Both the position numbers and the translations under genes were made by a program. A DNA stretch of 64,000 nucleotides from Mesorhabditis belari (Eukaryota > Nematoda > Chromadorea > Rhabditida > Rhabditidae): the NCBI GenBank assembly GCA_958450365.1, contig CAUEEP010000517.1:62001-126000 (forward strand). Direction: 5' to 3'. Below, piece by piece: positions 38,101 through 40,629 of the stretch (its first letter is position 1; the number at the start of each line of letters is the position of its first letter). The notes under the pieces are model-generated. The model did not search any database. It saw nothing but the letters and a program-made list of their open reading frames with translations, and had not been told where the DNA came from.

Positions 38101-38930
38101 GAAATATCAAGAATTTGGGGGTAATAACTTAGAAATGCACTAAAACTGCATAAATGACGATCTGCCAAACTATAAACGCTTCTATTTTTCTTCAAATCTA
38201 TCAGATCGATATGATCTATAACTCAAAAAATAGAGAATTTCAAGAGCTTTCGATTTCACTAAAGCACATCAAAAAATATCAATTTTAAAGAAAGTTACAG
38301 TTTTTTAAAGTCTCTGACTACGCGCGAGTACGGTTTGTTTCGAGTCAAGACTTTAAACAACTGTAACTTTCTTTTAAAATTGATATTTTTGATTTGCTTT
38401 AGTCCATTCGAAAGCTCTTGAAATTCTCTATTTTTTTGAGTTATAGCTCATATGAATCCGGTAGATTTGAAGAAAAAAAATAGAAGCGTTTGAAGTGTAA
38501 GTTGTAGTTTCTAGTGGCCTGACATTGACTCAAGATCTTCTGCTACTGGATAATCGAACGTGAATTTGTTAAATAGTAAGATATAAGGCTCTTTCCTGGC
38601 AATGGGACACGTGTTGGTGTAGCTGTAAAGCGTTCGTCTGGTAGGCGAGCGTGTCCTTCAAGAGGTGGCGGGATCGAACCCCGGTGCCGATCAGCTCCAA
38701 AAAAAGAATCGACTTACGCTACTATCACTATTTATTAGTAAATCTATTAGGTGCAAGCTGAAGGCGCTTCGCATCCCGAGTTCAAGAAGCGACTCTTTGT
38801 GCAATATTTGTGGCGAAATGCGAAAGCCGTTGATAAGGCGAGAGTTCAACGAGAATTCGACCCACGAAGGCAACGATTACTTCGTTTTGTCACCGATCCA
38901 CAACAAAAGAGACAAATAATCAATCAGTGA
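2182..38930 (+). CDS. K2P (TWK-type) potassium channel with very long C-terminal extension
   Basis: 37 exons join in phase without a stop (1343 aa): 2182-2274, 3277-3384, 6031-6114, 6273-6355, 6444-6533, 6809-6894, 7675-7791, 9977-10011, 10080-10121, 10284-10370, 11523-11595, 11659-11713, 13498-13658, 14703-14775, 14930-15025, 16112-16207, 16308-16358, 16681-16786, 17378-17468, 23589-23854, 24666-24804, 25516-25685, 26919-27024, 27464-27546, 27991-28067, 29692-30180, 30824-30982, 32650-32782, 33548-33574, 33674-33762, 33926-33986, 35651-35776, 35971-36105, 36240-36284, 37053-37079, 37226-37318, 38751-38930. Residues ~32-345 carry four membrane segments and two pore loops with filters TIGYG and TIGFG, so the product should be a background K+ channel of the plasma membrane. 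The start is the first ATG of an acidic N-terminus joining TM1 in phase. The C-terminal ~950 residues are not typical of K2P channels. Exons after about 14775 could belong partly to alternative transcripts or to a second gene; phase continuity argues for one frame. Confidence 0.8.
2652..3170. mobile_element. MITE with internal direct duplication, intron 1
   Basis: The ends are inverted copies around GACGACATCCTTTTCT with AGAAAAGTTGCT inward. The left arm is present twice in direct order (about 2675-2840 and 2848-3010), the right arm once in inverse. AT-rich arms contain TTTCTATATAAAACTCCTCG and its inverse. A related family with the same arm content lies at 34135-34380 and 34668-34900. There is no coding capacity. 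Confidence 0.65.
3277..3384 (+). CDS. K2P exon 2: first transmembrane segment
   Basis: Exactly 36 codons between a TTTAG acceptor and a GTGCGT donor. The peptide begins WARVVGPHVGL, continues as an uninterrupted hydrophobic helix (VIVVIIYALLGAWFFY) and ends SWESPNEDR. This is the usual TM1 start of TWK channels, with the acidic post-TM1 motif leading into the extracellular cap. Reading past the donor meets a TGA at 3418, so the donor is required. The next intron (2.6 kb) is swollen by nested transposons. Confidence 0.8.
3708..4992 (+). mobile_element. Tc1/mariner-superfamily element, DD37D type
   Basis: A 1285-bp element bounded by TIRs reading CAGGGTGGCTGA(C/T)AATTACG, flanked by TATA, with one plus-strand transposase region at 3853-4880. 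Catalytic motifs are visible as WSDEKIF, then QQDWAPAH, then SPDLNPLDFSV. There are 37 residues between the second and third Asp, which is the DD37D (maT-like) spacing. It lies inside the outer element at 3633-5764 and inside intron 2 of the channel gene, in the gene's orientation. Confidence 0.85.
3853..4880 (+). pseudogene. DD37D transposase, frameshifted and interrupted
   Basis: The N-terminal half is a paired-like helix-turn-helix region (MTKTCASRDAIAQLATSGMK, later SRFSVQSIVKNELGL) ending in a GRGPKRTV linker. The frame is lost near 4210-4225: the sequence that should continue (KCKKLRAFF then LWSDEKIFT) is in another frame, and that frame meets a TAA at about 4336. Beyond it the C-terminal catalytic half is open from 4413 to the stop at 4880. 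At least one frameshift and one nonsense change therefore make it inactive. Length without the breaks would be typical for the family, about 340 aa. Confidence 0.85.
5000..5383. repeat. 19-bp tandem satellite GATTCGGACGTCCATCTCT
   Basis: The 19-bp unit carries GGACGTCC, an AatII palindrome. Variants with GAGGAGAATGAATCTCCTC add local inverted symmetry. The open frames across it repeat every 19 residues, as expected for a 19-bp unit read in three frames, so they are not genes. It begins right after the DD37D element and lies within the outer TIR element. Confidence 0.85.
5767..6007. repeat. Decayed MITE remnant with one solo terminal repeat
   Basis: The right edge is GTTCATAACTGGACAACCCAA, nearly matching the ends of the element at 3633-5764. 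No matching left end is visible, and the interior is AT-rich without a frame. It lies directly before the acceptor of the next channel exon at 6030. Confidence 0.5.
6031..6533 (+). CDS. K2P exons 3-5: extracellular cap loop
   Basis: Exons 6031-6114, 6273-6355 and 6444-6533 encode a hydrophilic helical stretch (for example LKGIGTTNIKALRSLLMDAM, then TSWREDIELKLSTYNDQLYK) between TM1 and pore 1, where K2P channels carry the helical cap. The donor at 6355 (TGTGAG then GTCAGA) is chosen over the nearer GTGAGG at 6350 because only it keeps the next exon open (YPDVRVKQMG). An unusual Ser/Arg/Glu-rich tail (SESSEEMSAEESSRSRRH) precedes the pore helix. Confidence 0.75.
6118..6180. repeat. 9-bp tandem repeat AAATAAATC
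   Basis: About six copies of an AT-rich 9-mer start just after the exon 3 donor. It is intronic and has no sign of function. Confidence 0.7.
6590..6735. repeat. 10-bp tandem repeat TTCCAATGAA/TTCCAATCAA
   Basis: About 14 copies of a 10-mer alternate between two variants. They lie in the intron between the cap exon 5 and pore exon 6. Confidence 0.85.
6809..7791 (+). CDS. K2P exons 6-7: pore helix 1, filter TIGYG and TM2
   Basis: Exon 6809-6894 ends in the pore helix (WTPASAIFFAATTMATI), and exon 7675-7791 resumes with GYGNIVPVTPTGR and TM2 (IGCVIFALIGAPLAIITIGD). The intron interrupts the first Gly codon of the GYG filter; a conserved intron at this pore position is known in K2P genes. The TM2 signature GAPLAIITIGDLGKF is typical of nematode TWK channels. 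The join is phase 1 on both sides. The intron between them holds a GC-rich minisatellite. Confidence 0.9.
7203..7545. repeat. GC-rich pyrimidine minisatellite, intron 6
   Basis: About 340 bp of CCGCCCCTCCGTCC-like units have C and T strongly on the plus strand and G/A on the minus strand. G-runs on the minus strand could form quadruplexes or R-loops. Long frames on both strands (Gly/Arg- or Pro-rich) are by-products of the repeat. It stands out sharply against the AT-rich surroundings. Confidence 0.85.
8255..8830. repeat. Paired dispersed repeat with (TGTC)n cores
   Basis: Two related blocks, about 8278-8455 and 8705-8830, share CTGTACGT, ATTATTCGATCAAATC and TAAAGCAGAAGAGACG. A TGTC microsatellite follows, then CTGGCCGTCCGTT and GTTTGTGCG. 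The shared flanks show the microsatellite is part of a dispersed repeat of unknown class. No terminal inverted repeats were found. Confidence 0.6.
9060..9812 (+). repeat. Tandem array of tRNA-derived SINE-like units
   Basis: Three tRNA-like segments, about 9336-9410, 9518-9601 and 9731-9810, each have A-box (TTGGCC-GGTGGTAA-) and B-box (GAGGGTTCGA) motifs. The second has fully complementary ends, GGTTACAG and CTGTAACC. Between them is a common block with GCAGAGATAG, GGTTTGATAAATGCAAAT and GAAAAGACCATTTTTGAG, also seen before the first copy at 9070. Spacing is about 190-210 bp. The shared non-tRNA body argues for a SINE-type family and not tRNA genes. Confidence 0.6.
9977..10121 (+). CDS. K2P exons 8-9: short cytoplasmic TM2-TM3 linker
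   Basis: Two tiny exons, 9977-10011 (GEVIEDDDLQSK) and 10080-10121 (KNDKNTEEIKIKIE), join TM2 to TM3. Both have consensus TTTCAG acceptors and GTTTNG donors and agree in phase with their neighbours. The linker is highly charged, as expected for a cytoplasmic loop. Such small exons are easily missed by gene finders. Confidence 0.7.
10284..13658 (+). CDS. K2P exons 10-13: TM3, pore 2 (TIGFG) and TM4
   Basis: Exons 10284-10370 and 11523-11595 give TM3 (VPVILVFAILL, then LYIAFGGLLFTFLEDWSYMD). Exon 11659-11713 gives the second filter (SLTTIGFGDIVPEN), and exon 13498-13658 gives TM4 (YIVIMLLYLGVGLAVTTMCI) and the TWK post-TM4 signature DLVGIQYIQKIHYFGRK. Phases are 0, 1, 2 and 1 in order and match. 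A 12-bp minisatellite sits in the TM3 intron, and a decayed mariner occupies most of the intron before TM4. Confidence 0.9.
11141..11481. repeat. 12-bp minisatellite GAGCTGCACTTC, ~28 copies
   Basis: About 28 nearly perfect 12-mers. Because 12 is a multiple of three, the minus strand stays open in two frames (VQLE and SSKC repeats), giving false ORFs of over 120 codons. The array ends 41 bp before the channel exon at 11523. High copy identity suggests recent expansion. Confidence 0.9.
12335..13448 (-). mobile_element. Decayed mariner element in the intron before TM4
   Basis: TIRs TTATGTTGGCAAGTTATAAA on the left and the inverse of TTAGGTTGGCAAGTTATAAA on the right bound about 1.1 kb. The minus strand carries a mariner transposase relic. 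The ends resemble those of the better preserved mariner at 62221-63458 (TTAGGTTGGCAACTTAATAA), but internal identity looks low, so it is an older relative. Confidence 0.8.
12455..13228 (-). pseudogene. Mariner transposase relic
   Basis: Read on the minus strand it starts MLYDFKQGKSAAESHRTIIS at 13228, typical of the mariner N-terminal helix-turn-helix. A 13-bp repeat array (13073-13152) then disrupts it. The C-terminal half, ALYSPDLAPSDYHLFRSLKQ with FLYGKLFDDH, is in a separate frame near 12650-12700. A duplicated AAATCAAATGCG segment scrambles the end. The DNA-binding and catalytic halves cannot be joined without several corrections. Confidence 0.8.
13930..14664. repeat. 12-bp ATATCTAGTCCA array flanking a small MITE end
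   Basis: Left of 14006 the repeat reads GGACTAGATATC; right of 14095 it reads the inverse (AATATCTAGTCC) for about 28 copies to 14430. The two arms can pair. Between them is a ~95-bp hairpin with ends TTAGGTTAGAAAGAAATTTC and its inverse. A second related end lies at 14640-14664, so a mariner-like MITE (relative at 35062-35205) probably encloses the array. The RYWS-type frame over it is artefactual. Confidence 0.7.
14703..17468 (+). CDS. K2P exons 14-19: proximal cytoplasmic tail
   Basis: Exons 14703-14775, 14930-15025, 16112-16207, 16308-16358, 16681-16786 and 17378-17468 alternate in phase without a stop. Recognisable pieces are ERHLMRSGATNEQVMEVMKH (just after TM4), SEPPPILLTDRYEKVSLMQH, WVEDEMVYQAPLRTDLP, a Ser/Arg segment (SWRPPSRYSNSSASARSL), MFHRMRSRGDSWDESGPSLS and NYWDEYRSPEPSVDSFKFEF. 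The Ser- and Arg-rich pieces suggest phosphorylation or 14-3-3-type contacts, which is inference. The exon at 17378 lies just left of the tandem duplication. Confidence 0.75.
15408..15476 (+). repeat. tRNA-like sequence with Thr(GGT)-type loop
   Basis: The ends GTCGGTG and CGCCGAC pair, with box A GTGTAGCTCATTGGTAGAGC and box B GGGTTCGAATCC. The anticodon arm is weak (loop CCGGTAA, C where the invariant T33 should be), and the variable region is too short. The upstream flank (CCCTTTCCTGGCGACAAT) recurs before the tRNA-like sequence at 38607, so this is probably a SINE-like family. Confidence 0.45.
15610..15905. repeat. 30-bp minisatellite with TAATACCGT core
   Basis: About ten diverged copies of a 30-bp unit combine TAGATTCATTTC, TAACTATAA and TACCGTACC. 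Frames on both strands stay open because 30 is a multiple of three, giving repeat peptides and not a gene. Confidence 0.85.
16405..16675. repeat. AT-rich tandem repeat (TATTATAG/TATTATAATCAA)
   Basis: A run of TATTATAG, CAATATTATA and CTATATTATAGC units ends directly at the polypyrimidine-poor acceptor of the exon at 16681. The branch/acceptor region of this intron is therefore largely repeat-derived. Confidence 0.8.
17041..17309. mobile_element. Palindromic MITE, TACCGTA-ended
   Basis: The ends are TACCGTAAATACTGGAATAG and its diverged inverse ending GTTACGGTA. Inner arms contain TAGTACCCCACC and GGTGGGGTACTA and an inverted AAAAATAGC..GAATTTC block. A rearranged relative lies at 44575-45014, sharing ACAGTCGCG, CGAGAAAAACTCGTT and ACTCCGCAC. 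There is no coding capacity. Confidence 0.7.
17697..17897. repeat. TCTAGA-rich palindromic satellite (copy A)
   Basis: Alternating TCTAGAATCTAGA and TCTAGACTCTAGA words make the stretch self-complementary on both strands. Copy B has the same satellite at 21068-21266 with a different number and order of units. It ends exactly at the TA flanking the MITE. Confidence 0.85.
17898..18591. mobile_element. Mariner-like MITE with very long inverted arms (copy A)
   Basis: The ends TTGGGTTGGTGAATTGAAAA and the inverse form (TTTTTAATTCACCAAACCAA) are flanked by TA. Inverted similarity runs for roughly 300 bp per arm, so the element can fold into a near-complete hairpin. Copy B equivalent: 21269-21958. 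Related partial elements end at 19378 and 22744, and solo ends occur at about 33270-33303 and 33400-33427. Short frames inside (repeated CETSVRLENG type) arise from the arms and are not genes. Confidence 0.8.
18673..18935 (-). pseudogene. Possible antisense two-exon mini-gene, copy A
   Basis: On the minus strand an ATG at 18935 opens MVRMSAALAKYWDSFENAS (exon 18878-18935) with donor GTGAGG. After 126 bases an acceptor TTTGTGTTTAG leads to an exon (18673-18751) beginning DSEIGREKSEDPEQVDTT. By coordinate count this second exon is one base shorter than in copy B, in a T-run, which would change the last residues. Function unknown; I do not recognise the family. It lies inside an intron of the channel gene on the opposite strand. 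Confidence 0.3.
20213..20479 (+). pseudogene. Duplicated channel exon, frameshifted copy A
   Basis: Same acceptor (GAATTTCAG) and donor (CACAG then GTTGG) as exon 20 in copy B, but 267 instead of 266 bases. An extra A in a CCAAAAAG run, a missing base in a CT run and an extra C in a CCCCC run give a net +1. If spliced in, it would put the downstream exons out of frame. It must be skipped, be a dead copy, or reflect homopolymer errors. Confidence 0.75.
20600..20882. repeat. AAGCC/AGCCTAGCGCA satellite, copy A
   Basis: Irregular GAGCCTAAGCC units pass into a regular 12-bp array AGCCTAGCGCA(A). The array marks the duplication junction. GCCTAAGCC words resemble permuted telomeric repeat, but the unit is not TTAGGC. 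Confidence 0.8.
22039..22302 (-). CDS. Possible antisense two-exon mini-gene, copy B
   Basis: Exons (minus strand) 22245-22302 and 22039-22118 join in phase to a 45-residue peptide starting MVRMSAALAKYWDSFENASD and ending KKETRSRF. Start codon, donor GTGAGG and acceptor TTTAG are all in order, and the intron is 126 bp, typical for worms. The peptide is hydrophilic with no signal peptide. Short length keeps confidence low; antisense location inside a channel-gene intron is notable. I do not recognise it. Confidence 0.35.
23589..23854 (+). CDS. K2P exon 20, intact copy in duplication B
   Basis: Open for 88 codons in the frame demanded by the phase-1 donor at 17468. It begins ALSAKRSRRIRSCPGSYAIP, is rich in Ser, Pro and Arg, and ends FSISEPFMLAKLAAQ, phase 0. 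The copy A version has a net +1 shift. Choosing this copy implies an intron of 6.1 kb from 17469 to 23588 spanning all of copy A. Confidence 0.75.
24150..24405. repeat. 12-bp satellite AGCCTAGCGCAA, ~21 copies
   Basis: A nearly perfect array at the end of duplication copy B. Copy A has only about six such units, so the array has expanded or contracted since the duplication. Confidence 0.85.
24666..28067 (+). CDS. K2P exons 21-25: middle cytoplasmic tail
   Basis: Exons 24666-24804 (CDLLERWESDQLNF, then an acidic DEEDEEEKDDD run), 25516-25685 (VEVHQIDEEIPRLPLHLMSP with ERLRRTLFPIPESRRSSIV), 26919-27024 (basic KKKRARLLKKLDPLNSMGWL), 27464-27546 (DLPTLFDAVRRESSASAASS) and 27991-28067 (PIGLACMEEWDSYIRMLDES). 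Phases 0/1, 1/0, 0/1, 1/0 and 0/2 agree throughout. The last exon was found because the large exon at 29692 needed a phase-2 partner. RRSSIV and RRESSA are basic-site phosphorylation-like motifs. A basic cluster could act in membrane or nuclear targeting (inference). Confidence 0.75.
24880..25012. repeat. Tandem repeat CAAGAAAGCTAACAAGAAAC
   Basis: Three to four copies of a ~37-bp unit containing TGATGAGAAACTGAACAAG lie in the intron after the exon at 24666. Confidence 0.65.
25084..25160 (-). repeat. tRNA-like relic
   Basis: On the minus strand GGTCTATTGGTTAGTGCAAA resembles box A and GTGGGTTCGATTCCC is a good box B. The anticodon arm cannot be folded convincingly. It lies 60 bp after an AAGAAACTGATGAG repeat cluster. 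Confidence 0.4.
25740..25992. repeat. 24-bp minisatellite CCCAGTTTACCGTA...
   Basis: About ten copies of a 24-bp unit combine GCCCAGTTTACCGTA with AGTTCAATG or AGTTCTATG. It begins 55 bp after the exon 22 donor. The open reverse frame reading ELYGKLGI repeats is a product of the period. Confidence 0.85.
26109..26331. mobile_element. Near-perfect 223-bp palindromic MITE
   Basis: The arms are almost exact inverses from TACCGTATTTCCTCTAATAA inward, past a poly-C (plus) / poly-G (minus) run, CTTGACCAACTTTGGACGC and ATATATCAAAAGATAG, to a loop of a few bases. The ends link it to the TACCGTA family at 464, 26612 and 46513. Confidence 0.85.
26612..26714. mobile_element. 103-bp TACCGTA-ended MITE
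   Basis: The ends TACCGTATTCTCTCTAATAG and exact inverse bound a core with GGAGGGGGGTTGAAAAAATA, which is also found near 46613 and 46855. It is the simplest complete member of the family in this window. Confidence 0.8.
27030..27335. repeat. GCTTACTGTAGCTTACTGTA-type repeats
   Basis: Direct copies of GCTTACTGTA are mixed with the inverse TACAGTAAGC-like and TTACGGTA words. The intron is unusually dense in the TACTGTA/TACGGTA words found all over this window. Confidence 0.65.
27655..27895. repeat. Duplicated block around tRNA-Gly, copy 1
   Basis: About 240 bp, beginning ATCGATTTAATTGATCGAGT and running through AAAATAGGCTTCTTTATAGA to just beyond the tRNA, are almost identical to 30285-30525. 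The duplication includes ~150 bp upstream of the tRNA's 3' end, so it spread as DNA or as a longer transcript-derived unit. Confidence 0.8.
27803..27873 (-). tRNA. tRNA-Gly (GCC anticodon)
   Basis: 71 bases on the minus strand with GCGCAGG/CCTGCGC acceptor pairing, D arm GTTCAGTGGTAGAAT, anticodon arm CTCGC-CTGCCAC-GCGGG (anticodon GCC) and T arm CCGGGTTCGATTCCCGG. All stems pair. This matches the eukaryotic tRNA-Gly-GCC layout and length. It lies in an intron of the channel gene, antisense. Confidence 0.93.
28125..28445. repeat. Duplicated hairpin with GTACTTTG..GCGCTAGA motif
   Basis: Two ~165-bp copies (about 28127-28275 and 28302-28440) each carry GCGTACTTTG(C/A)GCTCTC, AGCTAAACG and TTTCTGGCACACGG, followed by the inverse TTTCCGTGCGCTAGAAAGG and GTACGCACAAAG. 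Each copy can fold on itself. The word set is the same bipartite motif found at 10.4, 39.1-39.6, 42.6-43.0 and 45.2 kb. Confidence 0.7.
28690..29080. repeat. Direct repeat in intron 25
   Basis: A ~150-bp segment (ATTCTATCTACCGT, TTTCTATAAAC, ACTATAGATTTTCCAAGTTT, GAATCTATTGTTAGCGATTT) occurs twice, at about 28745-28905 and 28912-29055. No frame or terminal repeats. A tRNA-like minus-strand relic (TCCACTACACCACGGAGG) follows near 29165-29200. Confidence 0.55.
29692..30180 (+). CDS. K2P exon 26: large exon with Glu-rich block
   Basis: 489 bases, phase 2 in and phase 2 out, with a TTTTGCAG acceptor and CCTAG/GTACAG donor. It opens KVDGNTIIEKRLFQLFQQQK (helical, Gln-rich), continues with SPPKVKITLECEEVQLMHPN and VISPEKILELETL, then an almost pure Glu/Asp block of about 40 residues (30003-30100), then DVELSTPDDPTP. 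The GAAGAA run is close to a microsatellite, so its length may vary between individuals. This is the largest exon of the gene. Confidence 0.75.
30285..30525. repeat. Duplicated block around tRNA-Gly, copy 2
   Basis: Second copy of 27655-27895, with a few substitutions and an altered A-run. It includes the whole tRNA and ends shortly past it. Confidence 0.8.
30435..30505 (-). tRNA. tRNA-Gly (GCC anticodon), second copy
   Basis: 71 bases on the minus strand, identical in every arm to the copy at 27803-27873, with intact stems and internal promoter boxes. Both are antisense within introns of the channel gene. Conservation of the tRNA relative to its flanks suggests both may be functional. Confidence 0.92.
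30612..30752. repeat. 45-bp tandem repeat, three copies
   Basis: Three copies of a unit containing CCTCAAGATTTGACCATTG and AAGCCTAAGTCCCTT lie just before the exon at 30824. Confidence 0.75.
30824..33762 (+). CDS. K2P exons 27-30: acidic distal tail
   Basis: Exons 30824-30982 (SPELAQSTSYEETRLETPPP, ending in an EEDEDEEEQEQEE run), 32650-32782 (SEGPPQFDIDLGAFELVDTG, then ETILSNEDPVIFHK), a 27-base exon 33548-33574 (FVAKRNLRV) and 33674-33762 (VHHDTVQTEAALENLMAAPE). Phases 2/2, 2/0, 0/0 and 0/2 agree. The last exon aligns with the start of the standalone paralogue downstream (shared A-LEN---P). A 400-bp hairpin element fills part of the intron before 32650. Confidence 0.72.
31130..31450. repeat. 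Degenerate repeats with TTAGACTTCTATAAGTAC
   Basis: Five or more copies of a 28-30-bp unit combine TAGACTTCTATAAGTACTT and TTAGTCTATAGC or TTATAGTTA. They are intronic. The rest of this intron up to 32088 is AT- and T-run-rich without any feature I can support. Confidence 0.6.
32089..32495. mobile_element. ~407-bp palindromic MITE
   Basis: The ends GGGGGTGGGACAAATGCGAC and the exact inverse bound arms of about 190 bp that pair through ATTTGCGCACCT, CCTAAGGCCTTTTCCAGC, ACGCATACGATTCCC and GACGTGTCAGCGAGG, to a ~35-bp loop (GCGGAAAAGCGTTAAGTTGC). Arms differ at few positions. No coding potential. The ORFs across it are mirror images of each other. Confidence 0.85.
33055..33232. repeat. 11-bp minisatellite CCTGAGCCTGG
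   Basis: About 16 copies with G/A variation at one position (GGCCTGAGCCTGACCTGAGC). Confidence 0.85.
33236..33427. mobile_element. Solo ends of the TTGGGTTGGTGAATT MITE
   Basis: Two right-end fragments, each ending GCAGTTTTCAATTCACCAAC followed by CCAATA, at about 33270-33303 and 33399-33427. They match the ends of the elements at 17898 and 21269. Interiors are truncated. Confidence 0.6.
33926..38930 (+). CDS. K2P exons 31-37: conserved C-terminal module and stop
   Basis: Exons 33926-33986 (VIPPTMVDDNYCFVVDGD), 35651-35776 (MGDIMGDDQWWRHTSRPTKY, then FYSDDLKKFHRVNCITAKGK), 35971-36105 (Ser-rich, LASGSMSLDRAIQS), 36240-36284 (LFRRRYSMSARERNK), 37053-37079 (SIEVQKVAM), 37226-37318 (VYKVIRFYSFWKTCTSFHRI) and 38751-38930 (FKKRLFVQYLWRNAKAVDKA, ending DPQQKRQIINQ with TGA). 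The Trp/His/Cys-rich conserved core suggests a folded domain. Four blocks recur in the gene at 41310-45127, so the module can exist alone. I do not recognise a named domain; role unknown. Confidence 0.75.
34135..34905. repeat. Duplicated MITE fragment around a TTCTTTATA array
   Basis: A ~240-bp block (TGGTGATGCTAGAATTATGA, GCTGACAAATGCCTAACTG, GTGTTATATAGAGAATTGTA) occurs at 34128-34345 and again at 34668-34870. Between them is an array of TTCTTTATAATAC, ACTCTTAGATC and TACGCTTAGATC units (about 34410-34665). The block resembles the MITE at 2652-3170 in its arm content. Confidence 0.65.
35062..35205. mobile_element. Short mariner-like MITE
   Basis: The ends TTACGTTGGAAAGAAAGTTC and inverse GAACTTTCTTTCCAACCTAA bound ~100 bp containing AAAAAGTTTGCACGGTG and TTAAGAAATTCCAGTCAAAA. 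A relative encloses 14005-14664. No coding capacity. Confidence 0.7.
35282..35595. repeat. 26-bp minisatellite GGTAGCTGGAAAGTTAAGGT
   Basis: About twelve copies of GGTAGCTGGAAAGTTA(A/C)GGT(A/A)(A/G)CTGG lie just ahead of the exon at 35651. Confidence 0.85.
36470..36835. repeat. 10-12-bp satellite AGTACTCTCT/AGTACTCTTCT
   Basis: About 33 copies of AGTACTCTCT or AGTACTCTTCT. AGTACT is self-complementary. It lies in the intron between the 45-base and 27-base exons. Confidence 0.85.
37524..37792. repeat. Interstitial telomere-type repeats (TTAGGC)n
   Basis: Two short runs, GCTTAG x5-6 at 37524-37560 and TTAGGC/TTAGGT x8 at 37736-37790, match the nematode telomere unit TTAGGC. The intervening 180 bp is unrelated (GCTAGCG-rich). 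A third tiny run lies at 43757-43776. Confidence 0.85.
38165..38492. mobile_element. Long imperfect palindrome in the last intron
   Basis: The arms pair from AAACGCTTCTATTTTTCTTC inward, through CTCAAAAAATAGAGAATTTC, AAGAGCTTTCGA and ATCAATTTTAAAGAAAGTTA, to a loop with CTACGCGCGAGTACGG. No clear target duplication. Probably a MITE of unknown family. Confidence 0.7.
38607..38697 (+). repeat. tRNA-like/SINE sequence before the last exon
   Basis: GTTGGTGTAGCTGTAAAGCG then GGGATCGAACCCCGGTGCCG gives A- and B-box-like elements, with GTCTGGTAGGCGAGCG as a Thr-type anticodon region. An insertion (TGTCCTTCAAGAGG) disrupts the variable arm. It shares its upstream flank (CTCTTTCCTGGCAA) with the copy at 15408. 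Confidence 0.4.
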
Positions 38931-40040
38931 AAGAGAGAAGCTATCAAGAAAAGAAACTAGGATATTAAGAAAGCTATTCAGCTTGGGGATTTCTTGCAAA
39001 CGTCAACCACTTGGTACACTGGATTTTTATAAATTGGTGTACTTTGAGCTCTCTCTCAAGCCACCTAGTGCACTAAATTTTGCAAAAAACGGTAGACTTT
39101 GAGTTTTCGTGACTTCTGGCACATGAAAATTTAGAACTTTCGACGTACTTTGTGCTCTTTTGCAAACGCAAGGCATCTAGTGTACACTGAATTTGGTGTA
39201 CTTTGAGCTTTTCTTGAACGCTAACCATCTGGGGCACGTTTGGCAACTGGTGCATTTGGCGCAAATTTTCGTGTACTTTGAGCTCTCCTCAAACTTTAGA
39301 CATCTGACGCACTGGGACTAGGTATGATTGACGGGGTGTACTTTGTGTTCCCGCATAAACGACACGAATCTAGCACATAAGACTGTGCGTTCATTTTCGT
39401 GTACTCTGAGCTCTTCTCAAACTTTAGACATCTGACGCACTGGGACTAGGTGTGATTGACGGGGTGTACTTTGTGTTCCCGCATAAACGACACGAATCTA
39501 GCACATAAGACTGTGCGTTCATTTTCGTGTACTTTGAGCTTTTCCCTAAACGCTAACCATCTGGCGTGCGAATTCCTTGCAAAAATCCCCTTGCTTGAAT
39601 ATCTTTAAAGAAATTTTTAAAGAAATTTTTAAAGAAATTTAAAAAGAAATTTTTTTTAAAATTTCCCTCGACAAATGAGCATATCTTTTCCCCCATTTAG
39701 CTTCCCTATTTTGTGCTTTCAATCTACCGTAATCCTTATTTTCAATGCAAATTTACATATGAGCCGATTATCTAGGCGATTTTTATATGCAAATTTTCAT
39801 TGTTTTTTTTATTTTTTATTTTTTTACTCAGGGAATTTTTTCGGTGACACATTTTTTTTCTCATTTTTTTTTTCACACACACGCCATTGCATTCTCTCGA
39901 TTTTGTGATATATGCTAATTTTTCATTTTTCTTCTTTTTTTTTTGATTTTTTGAAATTTCTAATCTTCGAGCTTTTCGAGTTCATTGTTTTAAAATGAAA
40001 AAAAAAAGATACAAATAAGAATAAAGTTTTATATCATTTA
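38931..40040 (+). other. 3' flank of the channel gene with GTGTACTTTGAGC repeats
   Basis: After the stop, 39030-39575 holds about ten loosely spaced copies of a two-part motif: GTGTACTTTG(A/T)GCTCT followed by AACG or AAAC and then CATCTGGCGCAC or CATCTAGTGCAC. Two ~130-bp copies (about 39275-39400 and 39400-39530) are nearly identical. A candidate polyadenylation signal AATAAA is at 40019. The 3' UTR end is not certain. Confidence 0.55.
40019..40024 (+). terminator. Candidate polyadenylation signal AATAAA
   Basis: AATAAA within GATACAAATAAGAATAAAGT, 1.09 kb after the channel stop codon. It is in an AT-rich setting, so chance occurrence is likely enough; no other strong signal was noted closer. 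Confidence 0.3.
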
Positions 40041-40284
40041 GAGAAAAAAATATAAAAATAGAAACCCTCTTTTAACGAGGGTTACGGCAGCTAAAAGTAT
40101 CCTTTTCTTAAACGTTTTCTTTTCTTTTCAACTTCCTCCGATTGGCTACCGTAATTTTGTCGCTATTTTTTGGATCGAATTTTGTGAGGATTGAAAAAGA
40201 ATATCGAAAGGTATAAAAAGTGGATAGATTAGATAAAAATAGAGGAAAGAGAAAGAGAAAGGAGCGTGTTTTAGAAAATGGAAG

Positions 40285-40465
40285 CTATTAGAGCTACCAG
40301 AGCTTCCAGGGCTCCCAGAGCTTCCAGGGCTCCCAGAGCCTCCAGAGCTTCCAAAGCTTCCAGAGCTACCAGAGCTCTCAGAGCTTCCAGAGCTACCAGA
40401 GCTCTCAGAGCTTCCAAAGCTTCCAGAGCTTCCAGAGCTTCCAGAGCTTCCAGAGCTACTGTACT
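40285..40465. repeat. 9-bp minisatellite AGCTTCCAG
   Basis: About 19 copies of AGCTTCCAG with AGCTACCAG, AGCTCTCAG and GGCTCCCAG variants. Nine being a multiple of three, both strands stay open (RAS and ALE repeats). Not a gene. Confidence 0.85.
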
Positions 40466-40629
40466 TTGGTGAAATTCTAGCTGATATTCTAGTTGAGATT
40501 TATTGTGTGTGTGGGTTTCGATAGAAAAATCAGTCTTCAAAAACATTTGACCAGGCAGTGCATTGAAGAGTTCGACAGTGAAGGTGGGCTGAGTTCGACT
40601 AGTTAAAAATATCACCATTTACCGTACAC

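Noticed and set aside
40271..40618. ALEALEAL-type minus-strand ORF and RASRAS plus-strand ORF upstream of the paralogue gene
   Set aside because: Nine-base tandem repeat open on both strands; considered as a 5' exon for the 41310 gene but no suitable donor phase was found.
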